Positions 36,767-46,988 of a DNA stretch of 64,000 nucleotides are shown here, piece by piece. This DNA is from an uncultured Bizionia sp. (GTDB lineage Bacteria > Bacteroidota > Bacteroidia > Flavobacteriales > Flavobacteriaceae). The stretch lies in the NCBI GenBank assembly GCA_947496215.1, contig CANMCF010000015.1, forward strand, positions 1 to 64,000, in the 5' to 3' direction. How positions within the stretch are numbered: position 1 is the stretch's first letter; every line of letters begins with the position of its first letter. The position numbers and the translations under genes were made by a program. The notes beneath the pieces were generated by a model. It saw only the letters and a program-made list of their open reading frames with translations. It made no database searches and had not been told where the DNA came from.

Positions 36767-39700
36767 ATGAAAAAGAAATTACTATTACTACTATTGCTAA
36801 CCTCCATAATTGCTTTTTCTCAGCAAAAAAAGGTTAGTCTAAACTGGGGTGAAACCATTACTATTGCTACGGAAGGGTATGCCGTGGAAGTTCCGTCCTT
36901 TACTCCAAAAGAGCGTTTTGATTTTAGTTTGGATAGAGGAGTGGAATATGTGGAACAGTGGGACGTTAATACACCCATAGATGAGAACTCAATATCGATA
37001 GCCAACGTAATCTATTCTCCAATGACAAGAATGGAATTGAAAGGTGTCAATATAAAGACGATTCCCAATGAAATTGCATTTGAGTTGAAAAACTCAATTG
37101 CCAGAGATAAGATGTATGCCATGTTACGTGTTTCCGGGATGGTGAGAACAGCCAACAACACCTATAAGAAGGTGAAATCATTCACGATCAATTACAATCA
37201 CTCTAAAAAAGTCAAAAACTTCAATACACAAAACAGACTAACCATTTCAAATTCCATTTTAAGTACAGGGACTTGGTATAAGTTTGCCATAAATAAATCA
37301 GGAGTCTTTAGGCTAAGTAAGAACTATTTGAATAGTCTAGGCATAAATACCAATGCTATTGACCCTCGAAATATAAAGATATATGGTAACGGAGGGAAGA
37401 TGTTGCCTTACAGAAATAATGTGGAGTTCCCATTTGATCCAGAGGAGAATGCCATCAAAGTGATTGGAGAGGAGGATGGAGTCTTCAACGATGGAGATTA
37501 TGTGTTGTTCTATGGAGATGGACCTAAGGCTGATGTGGAAGACCCTTCTATAAATACGAATATCAACCCTTATTCCGACATCGCCTATTACTATATAAAT
37601 GTAAGTGCTGGAACTGGTAAACGTATTCAAGAGATGAATCAATCTACAGGAACACCAGATATGATAATCGATACTTTTCAAGATTATCAATTTCACGAAG
37701 TAGACGAAACCAATTTGGCTTTTGTAGGTAGACGCTGGTTTGGGGATGAGTTCGATGTGGAGACTAGCAAGACATTCGAATTCAATTTTCCTGATTTGGT
37801 AACGACAGAACCTTTAAAACTTAAAGTGATTGGAGCATCGACATCTGCCAATGATTCCAATATGGCTGTAAGTTTGAACAATACACAGGTTGGAATGGTA
37901 ATTATCCCTGCGGTGACTGCTCCTAATTTTGTGTCCGAAGGCTTCTTCGTAGGAGATGTAAATGCTGCTTCAGATGATGTAACCATCAAGATCGATTATG
38001 ACAAGCTAGGAAACCCAAGTGCTGTAGGGTATTTGGATTACATCTCCGTCGAGGCAACGAGAAATTTGACTTTCAATGGAAAACAGCATGAGTTTAAAAA
38101 TAATGAAACAACTCAGGCTACAGGTATAGGACAATACAATGTGACTAATGCAAGTGGATTGTCTGAAGTTTGGAACATCACAGATTTGAATAATGTTTCA
38201 ACAATTGAAAACAATGACGCTTCCGCAACTTTAAGTTTTAAAACAACACTTGGGACACTAAAGACATTTGTGACGGTAAGTGCGACCGATTTTTATGAAC
38301 CTTTGGAACCATCGAATAGCACAGTAGCCAATCAAAACATAAAAGGAACCATTTTTGAAAACAGCCAAGGCAATTTTCAGGATATAGATTACTTGATAAT
38401 AACACCAACTACTCATCTGGCACAAGCTGAACGATTGGCTGAAATAAACAGGGTTAACAATGGGTTGGTTGTAAGAGTATTGACCATAGAGTCCATTTAT
38501 GCGGAATTCAGTACCAACAATGAAGATATTGCAGCCATAAGGAATTTAGTTAAATATGTGTATGACAATGCTAGTACCCCAGATAAGAGAGTGAAATACC
38601 TATGCCTGTTTGGAGATAGTTCCTTTGATTATAAAGGAAGAATATCATCCAATACCTATAACATGCCGACTTGGAATGCCTATAATAGTTTCAATTTGAC
38701 CAATTCGTTCGTTTCGGACGATTTCTTTGGGATGATGGATGAGAACGAAGGTAACATGGAATCAACAGACAAGCTGGACATCGCCACGGGAAGAATAATA
38801 GCAGACACCCCATTGAAAGCTAAGCAAATGGTTGACAAGGTGGCAACGTACTATTCCAGAGAAGCCTTTGGTAGTTGGAGGAACAATTTTGTTGTCATTT
38901 CTGATGATGTGGATGAACCATGGGAAAGCTCTTTGCAAGAAACCACAGATCAAATAGGGGACCAAGTAACTGGAGAGAAACCTTTCATCAATGTAGTAAA
39001 GATCCACTCGGATTCATTTCAACAAGAGTCTTCGGTAGGAGGAGATCGTTATCCAGCAGTAAAAGCAGCCATTTCCAATGCCATTGAAAATGGGGCTTTG
39101 GTGGTGAATTATTTTGGACACGGAGGAGAAGATGGTTTTGCTTTTGAAAGATTCTTCCAGAAGCCTGATGCCGAATCACTTCGTAATGAATGTCAGTTGA
39201 ATTGCTTTGTGACTGTGACATGTGAATATACTAAATTTGATAACCCGTTGAGGGAGACCGCAGGGGAGTTGATTTATTGGAACAAGGATGGAGGAGCCAT
39301 ATCGTTGATAACGACAACACGTCAAATATTCGTTAGTGTTGGTATTACGTTTAATTTAATCTTGGAAGAGTATTTGTTCTCTTTCAATGATACAGACGAT
39401 TATGAAGACCATGAGTACCCTACAGCGGCAGAAGCCTTGCGACTAACGAAGAATGACCCTGCAATAGCTGGTATCAATCAGAAAAACTTGGTGTTCTATA
39501 TTGGAGACCCAGCAATGCGATTGGCCTTTCCAGAGCCTAATGTCAGGTTGACAAAAATTAACGATGTGCCGGTGGCACAATCTACAGATGTCTTGGAGGC
39601 ATTGAGTTATGCTAAATTGGAAGGGGAGGTAACAGATGTTTCTGGAAATCTACTTTCCAATTACAATGGAGTGGTTACAACGACCATTTACGACAAACCT

Positions 39701-40651
39701 ATACAACGACAAACTTTGGGGAATGATAATGTGACAGAAAATGGGCAAGTCATAATATTGGATTATGAAACCCTGGGTGCTGTTGTATTTAGGGGGCAAG
39801 CCTCTGTGGTAAACGGGGAATTCGAGTTCGATTTCATAGTGCCAAGGGATATTGGGATTCCAGTTGGATACGGTAAGATCAGTTTCTATGCCTCTACGGA
39901 AATACCATTGTCCGATCAAACAGGAGCGTCAACCAATACGTTGCAAATAGGAGGGTTAAATGAAAATGCACCAGAAGACAATGTGGGGCCAGTCATTAAT
40001 TTGTTCATGAATGATGAAAACTTTGTATTTGGAGGCGTAACCAACGAATCTCCAAACTTGTTGGTAAAGCTTCAAGATGAAAATGGGATCAATACCGCCA
40101 GTGGAATAGGACATGACATCGTAGCAATTTTGGATGGGGATGAAGTAAACCCATTTATCTTGAACAATTATTACACGACGGAAATCGATGATTATACAAG
40201 GGGGAGTCTTAGTTACCCATTTAGGGATCTAGAGCCGGGAATACATACTTTATCCGTAAAAGCATGGGATGTGTATAATAATTCTTCAATTGCGGAGTTA
40301 CAGTTTGTAGTCTTTAATGAGAACGACCATTTAATAGTCAACAACGTATTGAACTATCCAAATCCATTTGTTAATTACACTGAGTTTTGGTTTAGTCACA
40401 ATAGCTCGGAAATATTGGATATCTCGGTGCAGATATTCACCGTTTCAGGAAAGCTGGTAAGGACATTGAATGGACAAAGTGTTGGAGATGGAGGAAAGTC
40501 CTCGAGTTCGACTTCACGAGACATCGTTTGGGATGGAAGGGATGATTTTGGAGATAAGATAGGTAAGGGAACCTATATCTATAAATTGAAGGTACATTCC
40601 AGTGCAACCAATAAAACTGTAGAAAAAATAGAGAAACTTGTAATACTCTAA
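36767..40651 (+). CDS. porU: Type IX secretion system sortase PorU
   Basis: 1294 residues from ATG 36767, chosen because it yields signal peptide MKKKLLLLLLLTSIIAFSQQ; a TTG start at 36698 falls inside the predicted promoter. A gingipain-like C25 peptidase region (about 560-950) has the catalytic His in VVNYFGHGGEDG (about 785) and the catalytic Cys in FVTVTCEYT (about 818). The C-terminus has NYPNPF and GKGTYIYKLKV, an FlgD-like Ig tail. PorU cleaves the sorting tail of T9SS cargo and attaches it to the surface. porV follows. Confidence 0.95.
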   Translation: MKKKLLLLLLLTSIIAFSQQKKVSLNWGETITIATEGYAVEVPSFTPKERFDFSLDRGVEYVEQWDVNTPIDENSISIANVIYSPMTRMELKGVNIKTIPNEIAFELKNSIARDKMYAMLRVSGMVRTANNTYKKVKSFTINYNHSKKVKNFNTQNRLTISNSILSTGTWYKFAINKSGVFRLSKNYLNSLGINTNAIDPRNIKIYGNGGKMLPYRNNVEFPFDPEENAIKVIGEEDGVFNDGDYVLFYGDGPKADVEDPSINTNINPYSDIAYYYINVSAGTGKRIQEMNQSTGTPDMIIDTFQDYQFHEVDETNLAFVGRRWFGDEFDVETSKTFEFNFPDLVTTEPLKLKVIGASTSANDSNMAVSLNNTQVGMVIIPAVTAPNFVSEGFFVGDVNAASDDVTIKIDYDKLGNPSAVGYLDYISVEATRNLTFNGKQHEFKNNETTQATGIGQYNVTNASGLSEVWNITDLNNVSTIENNDASATLSFKTTLGTLKTFVTVSATDFYEPLEPSNSTVANQNIKGTIFENSQGNFQDIDYLIITPTTHLAQAERLAEINRVNNGLVVRVLTIESIYAEFSTNNEDIAAIRNLVKYVYDNASTPDKRVKYLCLFGDSSFDYKGRISSNTYNMPTWNAYNSFNLTNSFVSDDFFGMMDENEGNMESTDKLDIATGRIIADTPLKAKQMVDKVATYYSREAFGSWRNNFVVISDDVDEPWESSLQETTDQIGDQVTGEKPFINVVKIHSDSFQQESSVGGDRYPAVKAAISNAIENGALVVNYFGHGGEDGFAFERFFQKPDAESLRNECQLNCFVTVTCEYTKFDNPLRETAGELIYWNKDGGAISLITTTRQIFVSVGITFNLILEEYLFSFNDTDDYEDHEYPTAAEALRLTKNDPAIAGINQKNLVFYIGDPAMRLAFPEPNVRLTKINDVPVAQSTDVLEALSYAKLEGEVTDVSGNLLSNYNGVVTTTIYDKPIQRQTLGNDNVTENGQVIILDYETLGAVVFRGQASVVNGEFEFDFIVPRDIGIPVGYGKISFYASTEIPLSDQTGASTNTLQIGGLNENAPEDNVGPVINLFMNDENFVFGGVTNESPNLLVKLQDENGINTASGIGHDIVAILDGDEVNPFILNNYYTTEIDDYTRGSLSYPFRDLEPGIHTLSVKAWDVYNNSSIAELQFVVFNENDHLIVNNVLNYPNPFVNYTEFWFSHNSSEILDISVQIFTVSGKLVRTLNGQSVGDGGKSSSSTSRDIVWDGRDDFGDKIGKGTYIYKLKVHSSATNKTVEKIEKLVIL

Positions 40652-40667
40652 TAAAAAATTATATTTG
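40638..40667 (+). promoter_or_regulatory. Predicted separate promoter for porV
   Basis: TTG (40638-40640), 19 bases, then TATATTTG (40660-40667), overlapping the end of porU. It would let porV be made in excess of porU. Confidence 0.6.
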
Positions 40668-40685
40668 TAAAATTAAAATTAATCT

Positions 40686-41921
40686 ATGAAGAATAACATC
40701 ATAATAGCAATAACACTGCTTTTCGCATTGAAGATGAATGCGCAAACAACTATAATTCCTAATCAGGACACTAGAGTTATTACTACAGGAATGCCATTTT
40801 TGTTAATTGCTCCAGATGCAAGAGCTGCTGGAATGGGAGATATGGGTGTGGCGACATCGCCAGATGCATTTTCACAAAAATGGAATTCATCCAAAAACGT
40901 ATTTGCAACATCAAAATCAGGGGTTTCACTTAGTTATACCCCATATTTGAGTAAACTGGTAAATGACATAGGAATTGGGTATTTGTCATACTTCAATAGA
41001 TTGAACGAGCAAAGTGCCTTTGGGGTGAGTTTTACTTACTTTAGTTTGGGTGAAATAGAATTTGTCGAAGACGAAGACTCAACGCCTCTAATACAAAAAC
41101 CAAATGAGATGGCATTGGATGTTTCCTATGCATTGAGATTGAGTGATCAATTTGGGATGTCTGTAGCGATGCGTTACTTGCGTTCGGATTTGAAACTGAA
41201 TACAGGTAACCAGGATATTAGCCCCGCTAGTACGTTTGGAGTGGACATAAATGGATATTACCAAAGTGAAGAGGAAGCCTACAATGATTTCAATGGACGT
41301 TGGAGAGCAGGTTTTGCAATTCAAAACTTGGGTCCCAAGTTCAAATATGACGAAGGAGGACAAGATAACTTTCAACCTACGAATCTAAGGGTAGGAGCTG
41401 GTTTCGATTTTATTTTCGATCAATACAACAAAGTGGCCGTTACTGCGGAAGTATCCAAGTTATTGGTGCCAACACCACCAGTATACGGAACCGAAAGAGA
41501 GTTCACGGATAACAATGGAAATGGTGTTTATGACGCGGATACGGATGATCTTGGAAATGTGGTAAATAGCAATGTCATCATTGAAGGGCAAGACCCGGAT
41601 GTAAGTTTCATATCTGGGATTTTCCAATCGTTCGGAGATGCTCCGGGAGGATTTAATGAAGAATTGAAAGAATTTACATATGCCTTGGGAGCAGAATATC
41701 TATATCAAGAATCTTTTGCATTTAGAGCTGGGTACTTCAACGAAAATGAAAGTAAGGGAGCACGTAAGTTTTTTGCCTTGGGAGCAGGTTTTAAATACAA
41801 TGTTATAAATGTAGATCTGTCTTATTTGTTCTCGTCGTCCCAAGTACAAAGCCCATTGGAAAGCACGTTGCGTTTTTCTTTAACCTTTAACCTTGGAGCT
41901 GGAACGTATTCAGAATATTAA
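40686..41921 (+). CDS. porV: Type IX secretion outer-membrane protein PorV (LptO)
   Basis: 411 residues with a signal peptide (MKNNIIIAITLLFALKMNAQ). The mature protein is an FadL-like beta-barrel: LLIAPDARAAGMGDMGVAT is the family hallmark, and the strand/turn pattern continues to the C-terminal LRFSLTFNLGAGTYSEY. PorV shuttles T9SS cargo from the translocon to PorU. It follows porU by 34 bp and ends in a very strong terminator. Confidence 0.95.
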   Translation: MKNNIIIAITLLFALKMNAQTTIIPNQDTRVITTGMPFLLIAPDARAAGMGDMGVATSPDAFSQKWNSSKNVFATSKSGVSLSYTPYLSKLVNDIGIGYLSYFNRLNEQSAFGVSFTYFSLGEIEFVEDEDSTPLIQKPNEMALDVSYALRLSDQFGMSVAMRYLRSDLKLNTGNQDISPASTFGVDINGYYQSEEEAYNDFNGRWRAGFAIQNLGPKFKYDEGGQDNFQPTNLRVGAGFDFIFDQYNKVAVTAEVSKLLVPTPPVYGTEREFTDNNGNGVYDADTDDLGNVVNSNVIIEGQDPDVSFISGIFQSFGDAPGGFNEELKEFTYALGAEYLYQESFAFRAGYFNENESKGARKFFALGAGFKYNVINVDLSYLFSSSQVQSPLESTLRFSLTFNLGAGTYSEY

Positions 41922-41942
41922 TAAGCTATACAGAAAACTGTT

Positions 41943-41985
41943 TACACAAAAAAACTATTGCCATCAGCAATAGTTTTTTTGTGTA
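41943..41985 (+). terminator. Terminator of porV
   Basis: Perfect 19-bp arms (41943-41961, 41967-41985) around CATCA; the arm itself carries T7. Confidence 0.92.
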
Positions 41986-42020
41986 ATTTAGTCTCACCAA
42001 TATTTAGTGGGTGAAAATTT

Positions 42021-42503
42021 ATGAAAGAAATAAAAATAGAATCGACATTGTACGTTTATGACTCAATGGATGAATTGTCTGAAGAGATAAGAAATTTAAT
42101 GAGGAAAGCAATAGAAGCTAGAAACAAGGCTTATGCCCCATATTCCAAATTTAATGTGGGAGCAGCTCTATTGTTGGACAATGGAGAAGTTGTTACAGGT
42201 AACAATCAAGAAAATGCATCTTACCCGTCTGGACTATGTGCAGAGCGTACAGCCATATATTACGCTGGAGCTACCTATCCCAAATCTCAAATTCTAAGAA
42301 TGGCAATTACTGCAGCTTCACAAAACCAAGAGACAACCTCACCAATACCGCCTTGTGGTGCTTGTCGACAAGCTGTTGCAGAATATGAAGTCAAGCAAAA
42401 TGCCCCAATCGAAATCTATTTTATGGGGGAAACAGGACCAGTGGCCAAATCGAATTCTCTAGCAAATTTATTGCCTTTAATTTTCGATAGTTCAGCACTA
42501 TAA
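42021..42503 (+). CDS. cdd: Cytidine deaminase
   Basis: 160 residues. Zinc ligands and catalytic Glu are in CAERTA (Cys73, Glu75) and PCGACRQ (Cys112, Cys115). The YSKFNVGAALL substrate block is present at 41-51. It converts cytidine and deoxycytidine to uridines in pyrimidine salvage. The length fits homotetrameric bacterial Cdd with a short N-terminal extension. Confidence 0.96.
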   Translation: MKEIKIESTLYVYDSMDELSEEIRNLMRKAIEARNKAYAPYSKFNVGAALLLDNGEVVTGNNQENASYPSGLCAERTAIYYAGATYPKSQILRMAITAASQNQETTSPIPPCGACRQAVAEYEVKQNAPIEIYFMGETGPVAKSNSLANLLPLIFDSSAL

Positions 42504-42578
42504 GATTTTCGTTCTACTTAAGGTCGGAATCTAATGAAATTTTACGAATAACAGTTTTTTCATTACTAACTAAAGTGT

Positions 42579-42586
42579 TACTTTTG
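42579..42586 (+). promoter_or_regulatory. Predicted -7 element for pdhA
   Basis: TACTTTTG matches TAnnTTTG, 31 bases before the pdhA start. The upstream box is T-rich but lacks a clear TTG. Confidence 0.4.
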
Positions 42587-42616
42587 TAGTTCGTTTATTT
42601 TTTAAAAACGTTACCA

Positions 42617-43615
42617 ATGCAAAAAATCACAAAAGAGACATACCTTAAATGGTATGAAGATATGCTGTTATGGAGAAAGTTTGAAGACAAACTTGCAGCA
42701 GTATACATCCAACAGAAGGTAAGAGGATTTCTTCACTTGTACAATGGTCAAGAAGCAGTGTTAGCTGGAGCTTTGCATGCTATGGATTTGACGAAAGACA
42801 AAATGATAACAGCATATAGGAACCACGTACAACCCATAGGTATGGGGGTGGATCCTAGACGTGTGATGGCAGAGTTGTATGGAAAGGCCACAGGAACCTC
42901 AAAAGGTTTAGGTGGATCGATGCACATTTTTTCCAAAGAACACCGTTTCTATGGAGGACATGGTATCGTTGGAGGACAAATACCTTTGGGAGCAGGGATT
43001 GCTTTTGGAGATAAATACCATGATCAAGATGCTGTGACCATTTGTTGTTTTGGAGATGGAGCTGCAAGACAGGGTTCACTTCATGAGACGTTCAACTTGG
43101 CAATGTTATGGAAATTGCCAGTGGTCTTTGTTTGTGAAAACAATGGATATGCAATGGGAACTTCAGTAGAGCGTACAGCAAATCATACAGATATTTGGAA
43201 GCTGGGAAGAGGTTATGAAATGCCTTCAGGTCCAGTGGATGGGATGAATCCAATCAAGGTGGCTGAAGCATTCGACGAAGCCATTTCAAGAGCACGTCGT
43301 GGAGACGGTCCAACATTCTTGGAAGTGAAAACATATAGGTATAGAGGGCACTCGATGAGCGATGCACAACATTATAGAACGAAGGCGGAAGTAGAAGAGT
43401 ACAAGAAGATAGACCCGATTACTCAAATAAAGGATATTCTTCTTGATGAAAAATACGCTACAGAAGACGATATCAAGGTAATAAACAAACGTGTGAAGGA
43501 TTTGGTGTCCGAGTGTGAGAAATTCGCAGAAGAATCACCATATCCAGATAAAAACGTGATGTACGATGCCGTATACGAGCAAGAGGATTACCCATTCATT
43601 CAGCATAAAATATAA
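42617..43615 (+). CDS. pdhA: Pyruvate dehydrogenase E1 component, alpha subunit
   Basis: 332 residues, the E1-alpha of the two-subunit type. It has GSMHIFSKEHRFYGGHGIVG, then the thiamine-diphosphate motif GDGAARQGSLHE (from about 145) closing at CENNGYAMGT, and YRYRGHSMSDAQHYR, the phosphorylation-loop region. It decarboxylates pyruvate with E1-beta. pdhC follows 3 bp later. The E1-beta gene is not in this window, as is common in flavobacteria. Confidence 0.96.
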   Translation: MQKITKETYLKWYEDMLLWRKFEDKLAAVYIQQKVRGFLHLYNGQEAVLAGALHAMDLTKDKMITAYRNHVQPIGMGVDPRRVMAELYGKATGTSKGLGGSMHIFSKEHRFYGGHGIVGGQIPLGAGIAFGDKYHDQDAVTICCFGDGAARQGSLHETFNLAMLWKLPVVFVCENNGYAMGTSVERTANHTDIWKLGRGYEMPSGPVDGMNPIKVAEAFDEAISRARRGDGPTFLEVKTYRYRGHSMSDAQHYRTKAEVEEYKKIDPITQIKDILLDEKYATEDDIKVINKRVKDLVSECEKFAEESPYPDKNVMYDAVYEQEDYPFIQHKI

Positions 43616-43618
43616 GTT

Positions 43619-45229
43619 ATGGCTATAGTAATAAACATGCCGCGTCTTAGTGACACGATGGAAGAGGGGACAGTTGCTGCTTGGTTGAAAAAAGTAGGAG
43701 ATAAAGTAGAAGAAGGTGATATCCTAGCAGAGATTGAAACTGATAAGGCCACAATGGAGTTTGAGTCATTCAATGAAGGGACTTTACTTCACATAGGCGT
43801 GCAAGAAGGAGATACAGCTCAAGTAGATGCTCTTTTGGCAATTATAGGAGAGGAAGATGAAGATGTTTCCGAATTGCTAAAAGGAGATACAACTGCTTCC
43901 AAGGAAGTGAAAGAAGAAAAAGAAGAAGAAGTTTCCAGTGCTCCGGAAGCTTCAACAGAAAACAAAATAGACATTCCAGAAGGGGTCATAGTAGTGACCA
44001 TGCCAAGGTTGAGTGATACCATGGAAGAAGGTACAGTTGCTACTTGGTTGAAAAAAGTAGGGGAAGAGGTAGAGGAAGGAGAAATTCTTGCAGAAATTGA
44101 AACAGACAAGGCCACAATGGAGTTTGAGTCATTTAATGCTGGAACATTGTTGTATGTAGGTTTGGATGAAGGAGATTCTGCCAAGGTGGATTCCCTATTG
44201 GCGATAATAGGTCCAAAAGGAACCGATGTCTCATCAATCGCCGAAAACTTTAAGGTTGAAGATGATACTTCTAAAGAAGAAGCACCAAAAAAAGAAGTGA
44301 AAGCTGAAGCTGCTGCTCCATCCGTAATTAAAGAAGAACCAGTTCAAAATACGATAAAAACATCTAACGGGCGTATATTCGTTTCTCCATTAGCCAAAAA
44401 AATGGCGGAAGAGAAGGGAATTAATCTATCTCAAGTACAAGGTTCTGGAGAAAATGGTCGTATCGTAAAACGAGATATAGAAAATTTTGTACCTGTTGCA
44501 TCTCAATCATCATCCGCTCCAGTAGCAAAATTTGTTGCATCTGGACAGGAGGACTTTGATGAGGTGAAACATTCTCAAATGCGTAAAGTGATAGCAAAAC
44601 GTTTGGGAGAGTCTAAGTTTACTGCACCACATTACTATTTGAATGTTGAATTCGATATGGAAAACGCGATGGCTTTCCGTGCGCAGTACAATTCGATTCC
44701 AGATACGAAAATATCATACAACGATATGATTGTCAAAGCCTGTGCTTTGGCATTACGTCAACATCCACAAGTAAACTCACAGTGGTTTGCAGATAAAATG
44801 CAATTAAACAATCATGTGCACATTGGTGTAGCTGTTGCTGTCGAAGATGGCTTGGTGGTTCCTGTCGTGAAATTTGCGAATGAGCAAACATTGCCACAAA
44901 TAGGAGCTGCAGTCAAGGGTTTTGCAGGAAGAGCAAGAAAGAAGAAGTTGACACCACAGGAAATGGAAGGTAGTACGTTTACCATTTCCAACTTGGGAAT
45001 GTTTGGTATTGAAAGTTTTACATCTATCATAAACCAACCAAATTCAGCAATCTTGTCAGTAGGAGCCATTGTCGCAAAACCAGTGGTTAAGAATGGACAA
45101 GTCGTAGCGGGCAATACTATGAAATTAACTTTGGCTTGCGATCATAGAACGGTAGATGGAGCAACTGGAGCGCAATTTTTGCAAACATTGAAAGGGTTTA
45201 TAGAGAATCCAGTAACAATGTTGGTGTAA
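43619..45229 (+). CDS. pdhC: Pyruvate dehydrogenase E2, dihydrolipoyl acetyltransferase
   Basis: 536 residues. Two lipoyl domains in a row carry ETDKATMEFES with modified Lys near 43 and 163. Acidic linkers join them to an E3-binding domain (VSPLAKKMAEEKGINLSQVQ, about 255-290). The catalytic domain ends with DHRTVDGATGAQFL, whose His (about 508) is the active base. It transfers acetyl to CoA at the core of the complex. The two lipoyl domains are near-repeats, as the DNA also shows. Confidence 0.96.
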   Translation: MAIVINMPRLSDTMEEGTVAAWLKKVGDKVEEGDILAEIETDKATMEFESFNEGTLLHIGVQEGDTAQVDALLAIIGEEDEDVSELLKGDTTASKEVKEEKEEEVSSAPEASTENKIDIPEGVIVVTMPRLSDTMEEGTVATWLKKVGEEVEEGEILAEIETDKATMEFESFNAGTLLYVGLDEGDSAKVDSLLAIIGPKGTDVSSIAENFKVEDDTSKEEAPKKEVKAEAAAPSVIKEEPVQNTIKTSNGRIFVSPLAKKMAEEKGINLSQVQGSGENGRIVKRDIENFVPVASQSSSAPVAKFVASGQEDFDEVKHSQMRKVIAKRLGESKFTAPHYYLNVEFDMENAMAFRAQYNSIPDTKISYNDMIVKACALALRQHPQVNSQWFADKMQLNNHVHIGVAVAVEDGLVVPVVKFANEQTLPQIGAAVKGFAGRARKKKLTPQEMEGSTFTISNLGMFGIESFTSIINQPNSAILSVGAIVAKPVVKNGQVVAGNTMKLTLACDHRTVDGATGAQFLQTLKGFIENPVTMLV

Positions 45230-45255
45230 TAAAACAAAAATGATAATCATATAAG

Positions 45256-45290
45256 ATCCCAATTCAATCATTTGACTTGGGATTTTTTTT
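45256..45290 (+). terminator. Terminator of the pdhA-pdhC operon
   Basis: ATCCCAA (45256-45262) pairs with TTGGGAT (45277-45283); an inner TCAA/TTGA can extend the stem, and T8 follows. Confidence 0.8.
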
Positions 45291-45349
45291 ATCTTTAAAA
45301 ATCAATCCAAATGAAACTCATTTTCAGGAAGTAAAACAATATATGGCAT

Positions 45350-46309
45350 ATGAAAAAATTAGTTGTATTAAGTATTGCATTGGCTTTTTTAGGATGTAAA
45401 TCCTCTGAAAGAAAAGAGAGTAATTCCAAAGATTCTAAAGAACTTGCTGTAACAGTCTCGGAAGTGAAAGAAACCGTGGCTTTTTTGGCATCGGATGAAT
45501 TGCTAGGTAGAAACACTGGATCCCAAGGCATAGACGAATCTGCTACATACATAGAAGAGCAAATGAAATCGTTTGGATTGAAACCTTACTTTGAAACATA
45601 TCGAGACTCATTCAAGGCAAAGGAAATGGATGCATTCAACGTCGTGGGCTATTTGGAAGGCAACGATGAGAAATTAAAGGGAGAAGTAGTGATCATAGGT
45701 GCTCATTATGATCATATTGGATACGGTAAGACTGTGGAAAACGATTCGATAGCTAACGGGGCCAATGACAATGCAGCAGGCTCAAGTGCGGTTTTGGCAA
45801 TGGCTAGGCATTTTTCAGCAAAGAAAAACAACAAGCGTAGCTTGATGTTTGTACTGTTTTCAGCGGAGGAAATGGGGCTGTTGGGATCCAAGCATTTGGC
45901 AAAGCGATTGAAATCGGAAGATATGGATCTGTATACGGTATTCAACATTGAAATGTTGGGAACACCAATGAAGGATAAGGAGTTCGATGCTTATATTACT
46001 GGACACAAGTTTTCGAATATGTCGGAGAAGATTAATGAATACACAAACGATTCAAAATTCATTGGGTTTTATGAAATGGCAGAAACGTATAATCTGTTTA
46101 AGAGATCGGACAATTATCCTTTCTATGAGGAATTCAATGTGCCAGCGCAAACCATTTCTACATCAGACGATTATGTGTATTATCATCATGTTGATGATGA
46201 GGTGGACAAATTGGATTATGACCATATGGCGAGAATAATCAATAAGATCATTCCTGCAATTGAAAAAATGAGTAATACACCAACTCGTGAAATTAAAATG
46301 TATGACTAA
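45350..46309 (+). CDS. M28-family zinc peptidase, lipoprotein
   Basis: 319 residues with lipoprotein signal MKKLVVLSIALAFLGC. The di-zinc aminopeptidase pattern is seen in GAHYDHIGYG, NGANDNAAGSSAVLAMA and LFSAEEMGLLGS, with DDYVYYHHVDDEVDKL near the C-terminus supplying the last His. It likely trims peptides in the periplasm or at the outer membrane. Its last 8 bases overlap the start of the SDR gene, so the two are probably translated together. Confidence 0.92.
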   Translation: MKKLVVLSIALAFLGCKSSERKESNSKDSKELAVTVSEVKETVAFLASDELLGRNTGSQGIDESATYIEEQMKSFGLKPYFETYRDSFKAKEMDAFNVVGYLEGNDEKLKGEVVIIGAHYDHIGYGKTVENDSIANGANDNAAGSSAVLAMARHFSAKKNNKRSLMFVLFSAEEMGLLGSKHLAKRLKSEDMDLYTVFNIEMLGTPMKDKEFDAYITGHKFSNMSEKINEYTNDSKFIGFYEMAETYNLFKRSDNYPFYEEFNVPAQTISTSDDYVYYHHVDDEVDKLDYDHMARIINKIIPAIEKMSNTPTREIKMYD

Positions 46310-46985
46310 AAATATTATAATAACAGGTACTAGTAGAGGGATTGGTTTTGAATTGGTACATTTATTTGCCAATATGGGGCATAACGTATTGGCCTTGTCA
46401 AGGAATGCCCAACCAGTAAATAACTTGAATTTTGACAATATAACCTCCCTTGCATTTGATTTATGCAATGAAGAGGGCTATAAAAAAGTAGAGACGTTTG
46501 TAAAGGAAGAGTGGGAACAAGTAGATATATTGGTCAATAATGCAGGAACCCTGTTAAACAAACCTTTTTCAGATACGACAATGCAAGATTTTGAAAATGT
46601 TTATAGAACGAATGTTTTTGGAGTAGCAGAAATGACAAGAATATTGTTGCCATTTATGAAGGACGGAAGCCATGTCGTAACGGTCAGTTCAATGGGAGGA
46701 GTTCAAGGGAGTATGAAATTCCCAGGATTATCTTCCTATAGTTCAAGCAAAGGAGCCGTAATTACCTTGACAGAGTTATTGGCAGAAGAATATAAGGAAT
46801 CAGGAATAGCGTTTAACGTATTGGCATTGGGTGCTGTGCAAACTGAAATGTTGGGAGAAGCATTTCCTGGATATGAAGCACCAACTACAGCATTGGAGAT
46901 GGCACGTTATATTGCCGATTTTTCCTTGAGTGGGAATAAGTATTATAACGGAAAGCTATTGCAAGTTTCCAGTTCCACTCCATAA
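46302..46985 (+). CDS. Short-chain dehydrogenase/reductase
   Basis: 227 residues from ATG 46302, the start that places the cofactor motif GTSRGIGFE (9-17) at the usual distance; a start at 46287 would lengthen the overlap with the peptidase gene. NNAGTLLNKPF and the catalytic Ser (VSSMGG) and Tyr-Lys pair (YSSSKGA, about 146 and 150) are present. The substrate cannot be read. It is followed 3 bp later by a HAD gene. Confidence 0.9.
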   Translation: MTKNIIITGTSRGIGFELVHLFANMGHNVLALSRNAQPVNNLNFDNITSLAFDLCNEEGYKKVETFVKEEWEQVDILVNNAGTLLNKPFSDTTMQDFENVYRTNVFGVAEMTRILLPFMKDGSHVVTVSSMGGVQGSMKFPGLSSYSSSKGAVITLTELLAEEYKESGIAFNVLALGAVQTEMLGEAFPGYEAPTTALEMARYIADFSLSGNKYYNGKLLQVSSSTP

Positions 46986-46988
46986 AAC

